Source: Pseudomonas umsongensis
GTDB taxonomy: Bacteria; Pseudomonadota; Gammaproteobacteria; Pseudomonadales; Pseudomonadaceae
Assembly (NCBI RefSeq): GCF_002236105.1
Contig: NZ_NIWU01000006.1
Location: forward strand, 62,001 to 126,000
DNA length: 64,000 nt
Direction of reading: 5' to 3'
Made by a program: the position numbers and the translations under genes. Below are positions 16,924 to 25,242 of the stretch, piece after piece (within the stretch, counting starts at the first letter, position 1; every line of letters begins with the position of its first letter). The notes under the pieces are model-generated. The model was not told the origin of the DNA, searched no databases, and saw only the letters and a program-made list of their open reading frames with translations.

Positions 16924-18462
16924 TTAGCCAAGCGCCTTGCGATTGAAGTCGCGCAACCTGAAGCCCATCAACACTAACATGCCGAAATAAGCCACCACAC
17001 CGGCGATGACCAAAGCGCCCAGGCGCAGGAACCGCTCAAGCATCTGCCCTTCGCCCCAGGCGGGCATGAAATGCATCCCCGCCAGCAGCACAGCGGACAT
17101 CACCGTCACCGCGACCACCAGCTTGAAGCCAAACTTCGCCCAACCCGGTTGCGGCTGGTACATCTGCTGCTTGCGCAGTTGATAGAACAGCAGCCCGGCA
17201 TTCAGGCAGGCACCGGCACTGATGGCAAGCGCAAGGCCGGCATGGGCCAGCGGGCCGATCAACAGCAGGTTGAACAACTGGGTGACCACCAGGGTGAAAA
17301 TCGCGATTTTTACCGGCGTGCGGATGTTTTGTTGCGCATAAAAGCCTGGCGCCAGTACTTTGATCACGATAATCCCGAGCAAACCGACAGAGTAGGCAAT
17401 CAGCGCACGCTGGGTCATGGCCGCGTCATGGGCATCGAACTGACCGTACTGGAACAGTGAAACCGTCAGCGGCTCGGCCAGAATCCCCAACGCCAGGGCA
17501 CAAGGCAATACCAGCACGAAACACAGGCGCAGGCCCCAATCGAGGATTCGCGAATATTCCTGGCGGTCCTGGCTGGCGTAGGTCTTGGCCAGGGTCGGCA
17601 GCAGAATCGTGCCCAATGCCACGCCCAGCACACCGGACGGCAACTCCATCAGGCGGTCGGCGTAGTACATCCAGGACACCGAGCCGGCAACCAGGAAGGA
17701 CGCAAAGATGGTGTTGATGATCAACGAGATTTGACTCACCGACACCCCGAGAATCGCCGGCAGCATCTGCTTCATCACCCGCCAGACGCCGCTGTCGCGC
17801 AAACTCAGGCGCGGCAGGACCAGCATGCCGATTTTTTTCAGGTGTGGCAGTTGGTAAAGCAACTGCGCCAGGCCGCCCGCCAGCACCGCCCAGCCCAGCG
17901 CCATCACCGGCGGATCGAAATACGGCGTCAGGAACAGCGCAAAGATAATCATGCTGACGTTCAGCAGGGTCGGCACAAACGCCGGCACAGAAAAGCGGTT
18001 CCAGGTGTTAAGGATCGCGCCAGCCAATGAGGACAGGGAAATCAGCAAGATGTACGGAAAGGTCACTCGCAGCAAGCTGGTGGTCAGCTCGAACTTCTCC
18101 GGCGTATTGGTGAAACCCGGCGCGGTCACCCAGATGACCCAGGGGGCGGCAAGCATGCCCAACGCCGTGACGAGCGCCAGCACCAGTGTCAGCAGGCCAG
18201 AAACATAGGCAATGAAGGTTCGCGTCGCCTCATCGCCCTTCTGGCTTTTGTATTCGGCCAGAATCGGTACGAATGCCTGGGAAAACGCCCCTTCGGCAAA
18301 AATCCGCCGCAACAGGTTGGGCAACTTGAAGGCGATGAAAAAGGCGTCGGTCGCCATTCCCGCGCCGAATGCACGTGCAATAAGGGTGTCACGAACAAAC
18401 CCCAAAACCCGGGAAAGCATCGTGATAGAGCTGACAGCGGCCAACGATTTGAGCAGATTCAT
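16924..18462 (-). CDS. murJ: Lipid II flippase MurJ (MviN)
   Basis: A 512-residue MOP-superfamily membrane protein with about 14 helices that flips lipid II across the inner membrane for peptidoglycan synthesis. The N-terminus has the family signature SRVLGFVRDTLIARAFGAG followed by DAFFIAFKLPNLLRRIFAEG. Conserved charged residues of the central cavity (Arg and Asp in the first helices) are present. It precedes ribF and stands divergent from rpsT, as in PA4561-PA4563. Confidence 0.96.
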   Translation of the reverse strand: MNLLKSLAAVSSITMLSRVLGFVRDTLIARAFGAGMATDAFFIAFKLPNLLRRIFAEGAFSQAFVPILAEYKSQKGDEATRTFIAYVSGLLTLVLALVTALGMLAAPWVIWVTAPGFTNTPEKFELTTSLLRVTFPYILLISLSSLAGAILNTWNRFSVPAFVPTLLNVSMIIFALFLTPYFDPPVMALGWAVLAGGLAQLLYQLPHLKKIGMLVLPRLSLRDSGVWRVMKQMLPAILGVSVSQISLIINTIFASFLVAGSVSWMYYADRLMELPSGVLGVALGTILLPTLAKTYASQDRQEYSRILDWGLRLCFVLVLPCALALGILAEPLTVSLFQYGQFDAHDAAMTQRALIAYSVGLLGIIVIKVLAPGFYAQQNIRTPVKIAIFTLVVTQLFNLLLIGPLAHAGLALAISAGACLNAGLLFYQLRKQQMYQPQPGWAKFGFKLVVAVTVMSAVLLAGMHFMPAWGEGQMLERFLRLGALVIAGVVAYFGMLVLMGFRLRDFNRKALG

Positions 18463-18632
18463 TAAAAGAGTTCGTGCCTGTCGATAAACAGCAGGCGAAC
18501 TACGCGCCTACTTATGCGATACTCCGCGCCGCAACAGCACAGAGCCAAAGCTCGCGAGTTTACAGGTCGCACGCTGGAAAGAAATATCCAGAGGTGTTGC
18601 ACCTACCACTTAGCGGAACGTTTCAACCGCCC

Positions 18633-18661
18633 TTGACAAGACCTCAACTCATCGGCATGAT
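18633..18661 (+). promoter_or_regulatory. Putative sigma-70 promoter of rpsT
   Basis: A perfect TTGACA (18633-18638), a 17-base spacer and CATGAT (18656-18661, 4/6 to TATAAT) lie 54 bases before the rpsT start. No other feature explains them. Ribosomal protein genes often have several promoters, so others may exist upstream. Confidence 0.6.
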
Positions 18662-18714
18662 TCGCGGCCTATTTTGTTTGCTATTTCCTAAAAAGTCTTT
18701 CGAGGAGCTCGACG

Positions 18715-18993
18715 GTGGCCAACTCACCTTCCGCCAAAAAACGTGCAAAACAGGCTGAGAAGCGTCGCAGCCACAACGCCAGCCTGCGTTCCATGGTTCG
18801 TACCTACATCAAGAATGTAGTTAAGGCCATCGACGCAAAAGACGCTGAAAAAGCTCAAGCTGCTTACGTTCTGGCTGTGCCAGTTATCGACCGTATGGCC
18901 GATAAAGGCATCATCCACAAGAACAAGGCTGCTCGTCATAAGAGCCGCCTGAATGGCCACGTAAAGGCCCTGAACGTTGCCGCTGCTGCCTAA
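18715..18993 (+). CDS. rpsT: 30S ribosomal protein S20
   Basis: A 92-residue basic protein beginning MANSPSAKKRAKQAEKRRSH, the S20 signature, ending in KSRLNGHVKALNVAAAA. It binds 16S rRNA early in 30S assembly. The start is GTG (18715) with a CGAGGAG Shine-Dalgarno; enteric rpsT also uses a non-ATG start (TTG) as part of its autoregulation, so the GTG may matter. It is monocistronic, between its own promoter and a terminator. Confidence 0.98.
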   Translation: MANSPSAKKRAKQAEKRRSHNASLRSMVRTYIKNVVKAIDAKDAEKAQAAYVLAVPVIDRMADKGIIHKNKAARHKSRLNGHVKALNVAAAA

Positions 18994-19007
18994 GCGACTC
19001 GTTCATT

Positions 19008-19035
19008 AAAAAACCGACCTCAGGGTCGGTTTTTT
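19008..19035 (+). terminator. Rho-independent terminator of rpsT
   Basis: AAAAAACCGACC TCAG GGTCGGTTTTTT: a perfect GC stem with A and T runs on both sides, 15 bases after the rpsT stop. The symmetry would let it work on both strands. Confidence 0.95.
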
Positions 19036-19064
19036 ATTGCCTGCGACTTGATGAACACACAAAA

Positions 19065-19162
19065 CAAGTGTGGGAGCGGGCTTGCTCGCGAAAGCGGCGC
19101 ATCAGGCGACACCTGCATCGACTGACACTGCGCTTTCGCGAGCAAGCCCGCTCCCACACTTG
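19065..19162. repeat. REP-type inverted repeat (GTGGGAGCGGGCTTGCTCGCGAA family)
   Basis: CAAGTGTGGGAGCGGGCTTG pairs with CAAGCCCGCTCCCACACTTG across a ~45-base centre. Compared with the copy at 11951, GAGCCTG is GGGCTTG here and the right arm carries the matching changes. It sits between rpsT and creA, whose 3' ends converge on it. Confidence 0.88.
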
Positions 19163-19175
19163 GATTTTCGTTTAC

Positions 19176-19640
19176 TTATTGAGCGCTCGCCCAAGGCAAA
19201 ATCGGAATCGCTGTCACCGCATTCTGCGGACTGCCCTCGATCAACCGATCGCTGTACACCAGATACACCAGCGTATTGCGCTTCTTATCGAGGAATCGCA
19301 CCACCTGCATGGTCTTGAACACCAGGGAGGTACGCTCCTTGAACACCTCGTCACCGTCCTTGAGCTCACCCTTGAAGCTGATGGGCCCGACCTGACGACA
19401 GGCAATGGACGCCTCGGCACGATCCTCGGCCAATCCAAGCCCACCCTTCACACCCCCGGTCTTGGCGCGCGACAGGTAGCACGTCACACCCTCGACCTTG
19501 GGATCGTCAAACGCCTCGACCACGATGCGATCGTTCGGGCCGACAAACTTGAACACCGTCGACACCTGGCCAATTTCCTCAGCCGACGCCAGCAGCGGCA
19601 TCGCCAACAGCAACCCCAACAATCCTTTTGCCATGCGCAT
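19176..19640 (-). CDS. creA: CreA family periplasmic protein
   Basis: A 154-residue exported protein with a signal peptide ending LLASA/EE. The mature part has the CreA core: IGQVSTVFKFVGPNDRIVVE, a CYLSRAKTGGVKG segment and ASIACRQVGP, with two cysteines likely bridged, then LVFKTMQVVRFLDKKRNTLV. CreA is conserved in proteobacteria but its biochemical role is unknown; in E. coli it lies beside the unrelated CreBC regulators. Here it lies 11 bases from the proB stop on the same strand, as PA4564 does. Confidence 0.9.
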   Translation of the reverse strand: MRMAKGLLGLLLAMPLLASAEEIGQVSTVFKFVGPNDRIVVEAFDDPKVEGVTCYLSRAKTGGVKGGLGLAEDRAEASIACRQVGPISFKGELKDGDEVFKERTSLVFKTMQVVRFLDKKRNTLVYLVYSDRLIEGSPQNAVTAIPILPWASAQ

Positions 19641-19651
19641 CAGGTATTCCT

Positions 19652-20770
19652 TCAGACCAGAATCAGATTATCGCGATGAACCAGTTCCGGTTCCGCCATA
19701 TAACCCAAGAGACCGACAATCGCCTCAGACGACTGACCGATGATTTTTTGTGCTTCCAGCGCACTGTAGTTGGCCAACCCACGGGCAATTTCACGACCGT
19801 CGGGCGCCACGCACACCACCATTTCGCCGCGCCGGAAGCTTCCCTGGACCAATTTGACCCCAACCGGCAGCAGGCTCTTGTTACCTTGGGACAACGCCGT
19901 CACCGCACCTGCGTCCAACACCAGGGTGCCACGGGTTTGCAGATGCCCGGCCAGCCACTGCTTGCGTGCCGCCAGCATGCCGCGCTCAGGCGAGAGCAAG
20001 GTGCCAATGCGCTCACCCGCCTTAAGACGATCCAGAACGCGCTCCAGACGACCACCCACGATGATCGTATGCGCACCGGACCGCGCCGCCAGGCGTGCCG
20101 CGCGCAGCTTGGTTTGCATGCCACCGCGTCCCAGCGCTCCGCCGGTACCGCCCGCCACCGCGTCGAGCGCCGGATCATCGGCACGCGCCTCGTAGATCAG
20201 TTGGGCATCTGGATTGTTGCGCGGATCGGCGTCGAACATGCCATCGCGATCCGTCAGGATCACCAGCAGGTCAGCCTCGACCAGATTGGCCACCAACGCC
20301 GCGAGGGTATCGTTGTCGCCGAAACGGATTTCGTCGGTGACCACAGTATCGTTCTCGTTGATCACCGGAATGACCTTCAACTCGACCAGCGCACGCAAGG
20401 TGCTGCGGGCGTTCAGGTAGCGCTTGCGGTCGGACAGGTCATCGTGCGTCAGGAGAATTTGCGCAGTGTGTCGACCATGCTCGGCAAAGCTCGACTCCCA
20501 GGCCTGCACCAAGCCCATCTGGCCGATTGCAGCAGCGGCCTGGAGCTCGTGCATCGCACTGGGTCGCGCGGTCCAGCCCAGACGGCTCATGCCGGCCGCC
20601 ACCGCCCCGGAGGACACCAGCACCAACTCGACACCCGCCTCATGCAAGGCCACCATCTGTTCAACCCAGACACCCATTGCCGCGCGATCCAGGCCCTTGC
20701 CGTCCGCTGTCAGCAAAGCGCTGCCGATCTTCACGACCCAACGCTGCGCACCTGTCACCTTGCTCCGCAT
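19652..20770 (-). CDS. proB: Glutamate 5-kinase ProB
   Basis: A 372-residue enzyme for the first step of proline synthesis, ATP-dependent phosphorylation of glutamate. The amino acid kinase domain has WVVKIGSALLT, VSSGAVAAGMSRLG, INENDTVVTDEIRFGDND and GGTGGALGRGGMQTKLRAA. The C-terminal PUA domain spans about residues 275-372. I chose ATG 20770, giving the family length; GTG and ATG codons upstream add unrelated residues. proA is not adjacent, as usual in Pseudomonas. Confidence 0.96.
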   Translation of the reverse strand: MRSKVTGAQRWVVKIGSALLTADGKGLDRAAMGVWVEQMVALHEAGVELVLVSSGAVAAGMSRLGWTARPSAMHELQAAAAIGQMGLVQAWESSFAEHGRHTAQILLTHDDLSDRKRYLNARSTLRALVELKVIPVINENDTVVTDEIRFGDNDTLAALVANLVEADLLVILTDRDGMFDADPRNNPDAQLIYEARADDPALDAVAGGTGGALGRGGMQTKLRAARLAARSGAHTIIVGGRLERVLDRLKAGERIGTLLSPERGMLAARKQWLAGHLQTRGTLVLDAGAVTALSQGNKSLLPVGVKLVQGSFRRGEMVVCVAPDGREIARGLANYSALEAQKIIGQSSEAIVGLLGYMAEPELVHRDNLILV

Positions 20771-20868
20771 CATCTTCAACCTTAGCTTGAGGGCAGCGCG
20801 ACCTGGCACTGCCCGTGACGTTATTCGTGGTTATTCGTGACCAACGATCGATTTCCAGATACTAAAAC

Positions 20869-20888
20869 GCCGCTCGATTGAGCGGCGC
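20869..20888 (-). terminator. Hairpin after obgE
   Basis: GCCGCTC and GAGCGGC pair around a six-base loop just past the obgE stop. On the minus strand the stem is followed by GTTTTAG, a weak U-tract, so it is a possible partial terminator between obgE and proB. Confidence 0.6.
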
Positions 20889-20907
20889 TTAAGTTTATCG
20901 CAACGAA

Positions 20908-22131
20908 TCAGTCACGCACGTAAATGATTTCCGGACCGTCTTCGTCATCCACATCTTCTTCGTCCCAATCATCGTCGCCGATGTCGTGGACCGACTTCAC
21001 GCCGCTACGACGCAAGGCACGCTGATCGTCCAGCGCCTGCAGCTGGGCACGGGCTTCGTCTTCGATGCGCTGATCGAGATCGGCCAGCTCTTCCTTGTAG
21101 GCCGGGTCATTGGCCAGGCGATCGGCACGATCTTCCAGGTAACGCATGATGTCGTGACACAGACGCTCGGTGTTCTGCTTGGCGATGGCCGAGATCACGT
21201 AGACCGGACCGGTCCACTCCAGGCGATCGACGATTTCCTTGACCCGCTCATCGTGCTCTTCTTCAAGGATCTGGTCGCACTTGTTGAGGATCAGCCAACG
21301 ATCACGTTCAGCCAGGGACGGGCTGAACTTGGTCAGCTCGTTGACGATGACCTCGGCAGCGTCCGGAGCACTGGTGTCATCCAGCGGCGCCATGTCGACG
21401 AGGTGCAGCAGCAGGCGGGTACGCGACAAGTGCTTGAGGAAACGAATCCCCAGGCCGGCGCCGTCGGAAGCACCTTCAATCAGGCCCGGGATGTCCGCGA
21501 CCACGAAGCTTTTCCAGCGATCGACGCTGACCACACCCAGGTTTGGCACCAGGGTGGTAAACGGATAGTCGGCGACTTTCGGCTTGGCAGCGGATACCGA
21601 ACGGATAAAGGTACTTTTACCAGCGTTCGGCAAGCCCAGCAGACCCACGTCCGCCAGCACCTTCATTTCCAGCTTGAGGTCACGCTGCTCGCCCGGCTTG
21701 CCCGGCGTAGTCTGGCGTGGCGCACGGTTGGTACTGGATTTGAAACGGGTATTACCCAAACCGTGCCAACCGCCATGTGCCACCAGCAGCTTCTGGCCGG
21801 CCTTGGTCAGGTCACCGATCACTTCCTGGGTAGCGGAGTCGATCACGGTGGTGCCGACCGGTACGCGCAGCACCAGATCCTCACCCTTCTTGCCGGTGCA
21901 GTCGGTGCTGCCACCATTGGAGCCACGCTCGGCATCGAAGTGCCGGGTGTAACGATAGTCGACCAGGGTGTTGAGGTTTTCGTCGGCGATCATGTAGACC
22001 GAGCCGCCGTCACCACCATCACCACCGTTCGGACCACCGTTTTCGATGAATTTTTCGCGACGGAAACTCATGCAGCCGTTACCGCCGTCGCCAGCCTTTA
22101 CTCGGATCGATACTTCATCAACAAACTTCAT
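20908..22131 (-). CDS. obgE: Obg family GTPase ObgE (CgtA)
   Basis: A 407-residue essential GTPase linked to 50S assembly and the stringent response. The glycine-rich Obg fold (residues ~1-158) has GNGCMSFRREKF and GGPNGGDGGDGG. The G domain has G1 GLPNAGKST, G3 DIPGLIEGA and G4 NKCD. The C-terminus is an acidic tail (DDDWDEEDVDDEDG), typical of proteobacterial Obg. It follows rplU-rpmA on the same strand, a widespread gene order that ties it to the ribosome. Confidence 0.97.
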   Translation of the reverse strand: MKFVDEVSIRVKAGDGGNGCMSFRREKFIENGGPNGGDGGDGGSVYMIADENLNTLVDYRYTRHFDAERGSNGGSTDCTGKKGEDLVLRVPVGTTVIDSATQEVIGDLTKAGQKLLVAHGGWHGLGNTRFKSSTNRAPRQTTPGKPGEQRDLKLEMKVLADVGLLGLPNAGKSTFIRSVSAAKPKVADYPFTTLVPNLGVVSVDRWKSFVVADIPGLIEGASDGAGLGIRFLKHLSRTRLLLHLVDMAPLDDTSAPDAAEVIVNELTKFSPSLAERDRWLILNKCDQILEEEHDERVKEIVDRLEWTGPVYVISAIAKQNTERLCHDIMRYLEDRADRLANDPAYKEELADLDQRIEDEARAQLQALDDQRALRRSGVKSVHDIGDDDWDEEDVDDEDGPEIIYVRD

Positions 22132-22282
22132 AACACAACGCCTCTCGCCATACGGACGAGCCGAAAAACACTAAGACATAAGACTCTTGCAAAAATGAGC
22201 GCAGCGACTCCAATCAACGACCGCTAAAACCAGCGCCGGCAGCCCATACAAACAGTTTTGCAAGAGACTCACCCCACAAACG

Positions 22283-22312
22283 AAAAAGCCCCGTCGCGAG
22301 ACAGGGCTTTTC
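22283..22312 (-). terminator. Rho-independent terminator of rplU-rpmA
   Basis: On the minus strand AAAAGCCCTGTC TCGC GACGGGGCTTTTT: GC stem plus five Ts, 15 bases after the rpmA stop. It separates the ribosomal genes from obgE, though some readthrough is likely. Confidence 0.9.
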
Positions 22313-22326
22313 CAGCGATCGCGCGA

Positions 22327-22584
22327 TTAAGCCGCGACTACGCTCACGTAACGACGACCGAAGGCGCCTTTTACTTCGAACTTGATCACGCCTTCGACTT
22401 TAGCGAAGAGAGTGTGATCTTTACCCATGCCAACGCCGTAGCCAGCGTGGAATTGGGTGCCGCGCTGACGCACGATGATGTTGCCTGCTTTGATAGCCTG
22501 GCCGCCATACATCTTCACGCCAAGGCGTTTGGCTTCTGAGTCGCGACCGTTACGGGTACTACCACCAGCTTTTTTGTGTGCCAT
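22327..22584 (-). CDS. rpmA: 50S ribosomal protein L27
   Basis: An 85-residue protein beginning MAHKKAGGSTRNGRDSEAKR, the L27 signature; its N-terminal tail reaches the peptidyl transferase centre. The rest (LGVKMYGGQAIKAGNIIVRQ and the HAGYGVGMGKDHTLFA stretch) is full length. It lies 35 bases after rplU in the same operon. Confidence 0.98.
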   Translation of the reverse strand: MAHKKAGGSTRNGRDSEAKRLGVKMYGGQAIKAGNIIVRQRGTQFHAGYGVGMGKDHTLFAKVEGVIKFEVKGAFGRRYVSVVAA

Positions 22585-22619
22585 GAGTTCAATTCTCCTA
22601 GTGAGGAATTAGGCTGTAA

Positions 22620-22934
22620 TTAAGCCTGAATACCGGTGATTTTGATCTCGGTGTACCACTGGCGGTGGCCCATACGCTTCATGTGGTGCTTACGGCGACG
22701 GAACTTGATGATGCGGACTTTATCGTGACGACCTTGGGAGATCACTTCAGCCACAACGGTAGCGCCAGCAACAACTGGAGCGCCGATATTCACGTCGTCA
22801 CCGTTGGCAACCAACAGAACGCGATCAAAGGTAACGGATTCGCCGGTAGCGATTTCCAGTTTTTCGATCTTCAGGTATTCACCTGGGGCGACTTTATACT
22901 GCTTGCCGCCAGTAACGATTACTGCATAAGACAT
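22620..22934 (-). CDS. rplU: 50S ribosomal protein L21
   Basis: A 104-residue protein starting MSYAVIVTGGKQYKVAPGEY and ending with the basic L21 motif KFRRRKHHMKRMGHRQWYTE. I chose ATG 22934 because it gives the family start and length; the open frame continues upstream to 23150 without homologous residues. It is divergent from ispB with a 239-base gap. Confidence 0.98.
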   Translation of the reverse strand: MSYAVIVTGGKQYKVAPGEYLKIEKLEIATGESVTFDRVLLVANGDDVNIGAPVVAGATVVAEVISQGRHDKVRIIKFRRRKHHMKRMGHRQWYTEIKITGIQA

Positions 22935-23112
22935 GGTATTTCTCCGATAATCCTGCTCACCCAGCTCTTTATAAGAAGAGGTATTGGCTGGCATGGCTGC
23001 ATGGGGCTGGAGGCCCGCTTGCAATTGCGTAAGGCAGGTGCTGCCCAGGAAGTTCAGGGTGCGCGATTGTACGCAAGGCACGAGCGCCTTGCAATAGGCC
23101 GTCCATCGCGCC

Positions 23113-23141
23113 TTGACACCTGCTGGCGTGGGTCCTAGCAT
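23113..23141 (+). promoter_or_regulatory. Putative sigma-70 promoter of ispB
   Basis: A perfect TTGACA (23113-23118), a 17-base spacer and TAGCAT (23136-23141, 4/6 to TATAAT) lie 32 bases before the ispB ATG. Confidence 0.6.
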
Positions 23142-23173
23142 GCCGCGCAACCCTTCTGGAGCAACTGTCGCTG

Positions 23174-24142
23174 ATGCAACCCCAAGCTTTCTACCGCGCG
23201 GTGGCGGACGATTTTAGCGCCGTCGACGGCATCATCAAGAAGCAGCTGACTTCCCGAGTGCCGCTGGTATCGAAAATCGGCGATTACATTACCTCGGCCG
23301 GTGGTAAACGCCTGCGTCCGTTACTGGTGCTGCTGTGTGGCAAGGCCCTCGGCCGCGAAGGCGACGACCTGCGCCTGCTGGCCGCCACCATCGAATTCCT
23401 GCACACCGCTACCCTGCTGCATGACGACGTGGTCGACATGTCCGGCATGCGCCGTGGCCGTTCGACGGCCAATGCCATGTGGGGCAACGCGCCGAGCGTG
23501 CTGGTGGGCGACTTCCTGTATTCGCGCTCCTTCGAAATGATGGTCGAGCTGGGCTCCATGCCGGTGATGAAGATCCTTTCGCAAGCCACGCGCATCATCG
23601 CCGAAGGCGAAGTGTTGCAGCTGTCGAAGGTCCGCGATGCCAGCACCACCGAAGAAACCTACATGGAGGTCATCCGCGGCAAGACCGCGATGCTCTTCGA
23701 AGCCTCGACCCACAGTGCGGCAGCCCTGGCCGGCGCGACACCTGAGCAGTGCGAAGCGCTGCGCACCTTCGGCGACCATCTGGGCGTGGCCTTCCAACTG
23801 GTCGACGACCTGCTGGACTACAAAGGCGACGCCGAGACCCTGGGCAAGAACGTCGGTGACGACCTGGCCGAAGGCAAGCCCACCCTGCCGCTGATCTACA
23901 CCATGCGCGAAGGTACGCCGGAGCAGGCAGCCCTGGTGCGCAAGGCGATCCAGAAAGGCGGTATCGAAGACCTGGAAAACATCCGCGAAGCTGTGGAAGC
24001 CTCCGGCTCACTGGATTACACCGCCCAGCTCGCCCGCGACTATGTGGCCCGTGCGATCAAGTGTCTCGACGCGCTGCCCGCCAGCGAATACCGCGATGCA
24101 CTGGTTGAATTGAGCGAGTTTGCGGTCGCCCGCACACACTGA
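23174..24142 (+). CDS. ispB: Polyprenyl (octaprenyl/solanesyl) diphosphate synthase IspB
   Basis: A 322-residue trans-prenyltransferase that builds the ubiquinone side chain from FPP and IPP. The first aspartate motif is LLHDDVVDMSGMRRGR and the second is QLVDDLLDYKGD; GGKRLRPLLVLL is the IPP-binding N-terminal motif. Pseudomonas makes ubiquinone-9, so the product is probably solanesyl (C45) diphosphate and not the E. coli octaprenyl; the sequence alone does not show chain length. It is divergent from rplU as in PA4568/PA4569. Confidence 0.95.
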   Translation: MQPQAFYRAVADDFSAVDGIIKKQLTSRVPLVSKIGDYITSAGGKRLRPLLVLLCGKALGREGDDLRLLAATIEFLHTATLLHDDVVDMSGMRRGRSTANAMWGNAPSVLVGDFLYSRSFEMMVELGSMPVMKILSQATRIIAEGEVLQLSKVRDASTTEETYMEVIRGKTAMLFEASTHSAAALAGATPEQCEALRTFGDHLGVAFQLVDDLLDYKGDAETLGKNVGDDLAEGKPTLPLIYTMREGTPEQAALVRKAIQKGGIEDLENIREAVEASGSLDYTAQLARDYVARAIKCLDALPASEYRDALVELSEFAVARTH

Positions 24143-24150
24143 TCTGCACT

Positions 24151-24239
24151 TGTAGGAGCCGGCTTGCTGGCGATTGCATCACCACGGTGTTCCTGACACA
24201 CCGAGTTGGATGCATCGCCAGCAAGCCGGCTCCTACAGG
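24151..24239. repeat. REP-type inverted repeat (TGTAGGAGCCGGCTTGCTGGCGAT family)
   Basis: TGTAGGAGCCGGCTTGCTGG pairs with CCAGCAAGCCGGCTCCTACA around a ~45-base centre. This is the only copy of its subtype in the window. It follows ispB directly and may protect its mRNA end. Confidence 0.88.
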
Positions 24240-24311
24240 TCCCACCCCCTCTCTCACCTAAAACCCTATATAATGTGCGCTTTTTAGCGATCCTGAATCC
24301 AAGGAGCCTTA

Positions 24312-24653
24312 GTGAGCACGTTGCCACCCTGCCCGAAATGCAATTCCGAATACACCTATGAAGACGGCGCCCAGCTGATCTGCCCTGAGTGCGCCCACGA
24401 ATGGTCCGCCAGCGGCGAAGCCGAAGCTGTGTCCGATGATGCAGTGAAAAAGGATTCGGTGGGCAATGTCCTGCAGGACGGCGACACCATCACCGTCATC
24501 AAGGACCTCAAGGTCAAGGGCACGTCGCTGGTGGTCAAGGTGGGCACCAAGGTCAAGAACATCCGCCTGTGCGATGGCGATCACGACATCGACTGCAAGA
24601 TCGACGGCATCGGCCCGATGAAGCTCAAATCTGAATTCGTCAGAAAAGTCTGA
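24312..24653 (+). CDS. yjdM: YjdM (PhnA) family zinc-ribbon protein
   Basis: A 113-residue protein of the PhnA/YjdM family (E. coli 111). The N-terminal zinc ribbon has two CxxC knuckles (PCPKCNSEYTYEDG, then LICPECAHEW), followed by the small beta domain with VLQDGDTITVIKDLKVKG and the C-terminal DIDCKIDGIGPMKLKSEFV. Despite the old name it is not part of phosphonate breakdown and its role is unclear. The start is GTG (24312) with AAGGAG seven bases upstream; a TATAAT -10 element lies at 24269-24274. Confidence 0.93.
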   Translation: MSTLPPCPKCNSEYTYEDGAQLICPECAHEWSASGEAEAVSDDAVKKDSVGNVLQDGDTITVIKDLKVKGTSLVVKVGTKVKNIRLCDGDHDIDCKIDGIGPMKLKSEFVRKV

Positions 24654-24816
24654 TTCAGCTGTACGCCACCCCGCGTCCTGACGTGGGGTGGTGCTTCGCC
24701 CTCCCCGCCTCGCCCAATGAACCCTCGCAATAGCCAAACGCCAGCCGTTTTGACCTTACGCAATCTTTACCCAGAAAAATCACGGATCAGCCAATAGGCC
24801 CTTGCTATTTATTGAA

Positions 24817-24831
24817 TACGAATTATTCTCA
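24817..24831 (+). promoter_or_regulatory. Probable Fur box upstream of the PA4570-like gene
   Basis: TACGAATTATTCTCA matches the 7-1-7 Fur consensus TGATAATnATTATCA at 10 of 14 positions and sits 30 bases before the ATG at 24861, where an iron-repressed promoter would be blocked. The P. aeruginosa gene at this place, PA4570, is known from transcript studies to be induced by iron starvation, which supports the reading. Confidence 0.6.
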
Positions 24832-24860
24832 TTGAACCCCATCAATGGAGATGAGAACCC

Positions 24861-25118
24861 ATGACTTATTTGATCGATGCCTGGCTGGACCGTCCACACC
24901 CCTACCTCAGGATCCTGCATCGGGAAACCGGGGAAGTCTGTGCAGTGCTGGAAGAAGAAGCCTTGAACGAACTGCAGGATCAGGGTGACCTGGACGTCAA
25001 CGGCTTGAGTTCCAGCGAGCCGGTGGTGCTCAAGGAAGTGGTGAGAAACCTGTTTCTGTTCTGCTATGCCCGGGCATTGCGCCCGACCAATGAACTGCAT
25101 CACAAGATAGAACTATGA
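24861..25118 (+). CDS. Small conserved protein, PA4570-like, likely iron-regulated
   Basis: An 85-residue cytoplasmic protein beginning MTYLIDAWLDRPHPYLRILH, with no signal peptide, membrane helix or metal motif (a single Cys follows the Glu-rich centre). It has a clear GGAGATGAG Shine-Dalgarno. By position between ispB and fklB it corresponds to PA4570 of P. aeruginosa, a gene repressed by Fur. Function is unknown. The Asp/Glu-rich middle (EEEALNELQDQGDLDVNG) is its most notable feature. Confidence 0.8.
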   Translation: MTYLIDAWLDRPHPYLRILHRETGEVCAVLEEEALNELQDQGDLDVNGLSSSEPVVLKEVVRNLFLFCYARALRPTNELHHKIEL

Positions 25119-25132
25119 GAAACGCAAACCCT

Positions 25133-25232
25133 TGTAGGAGCGAGCATGCTCGCGATGGACTCAAGGACACCGCGCTCATTCAGAATGCACGCGTTATCGT
25201 TCACGCCCATCGCGAGCATGCTCGCTCCTACA
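25133..25232. repeat. REP-type inverted repeat (TGTAGGAGCGAGCATGCTCGCGATGG family)
   Basis: TGTAGGAGCGAGCATGCTCG pairs with CGAGCATGCTCGCTCCTACA; the outer arms extend over GATGG/CCATC. Each arm contains its own GAGCATGCTC palindrome. It lies between the PA4570-like gene and fklB, which converge. The second copy of this subtype is at 53595-53717. Confidence 0.88.
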
Positions 25233-25242
25233 GGGTCAGGTA

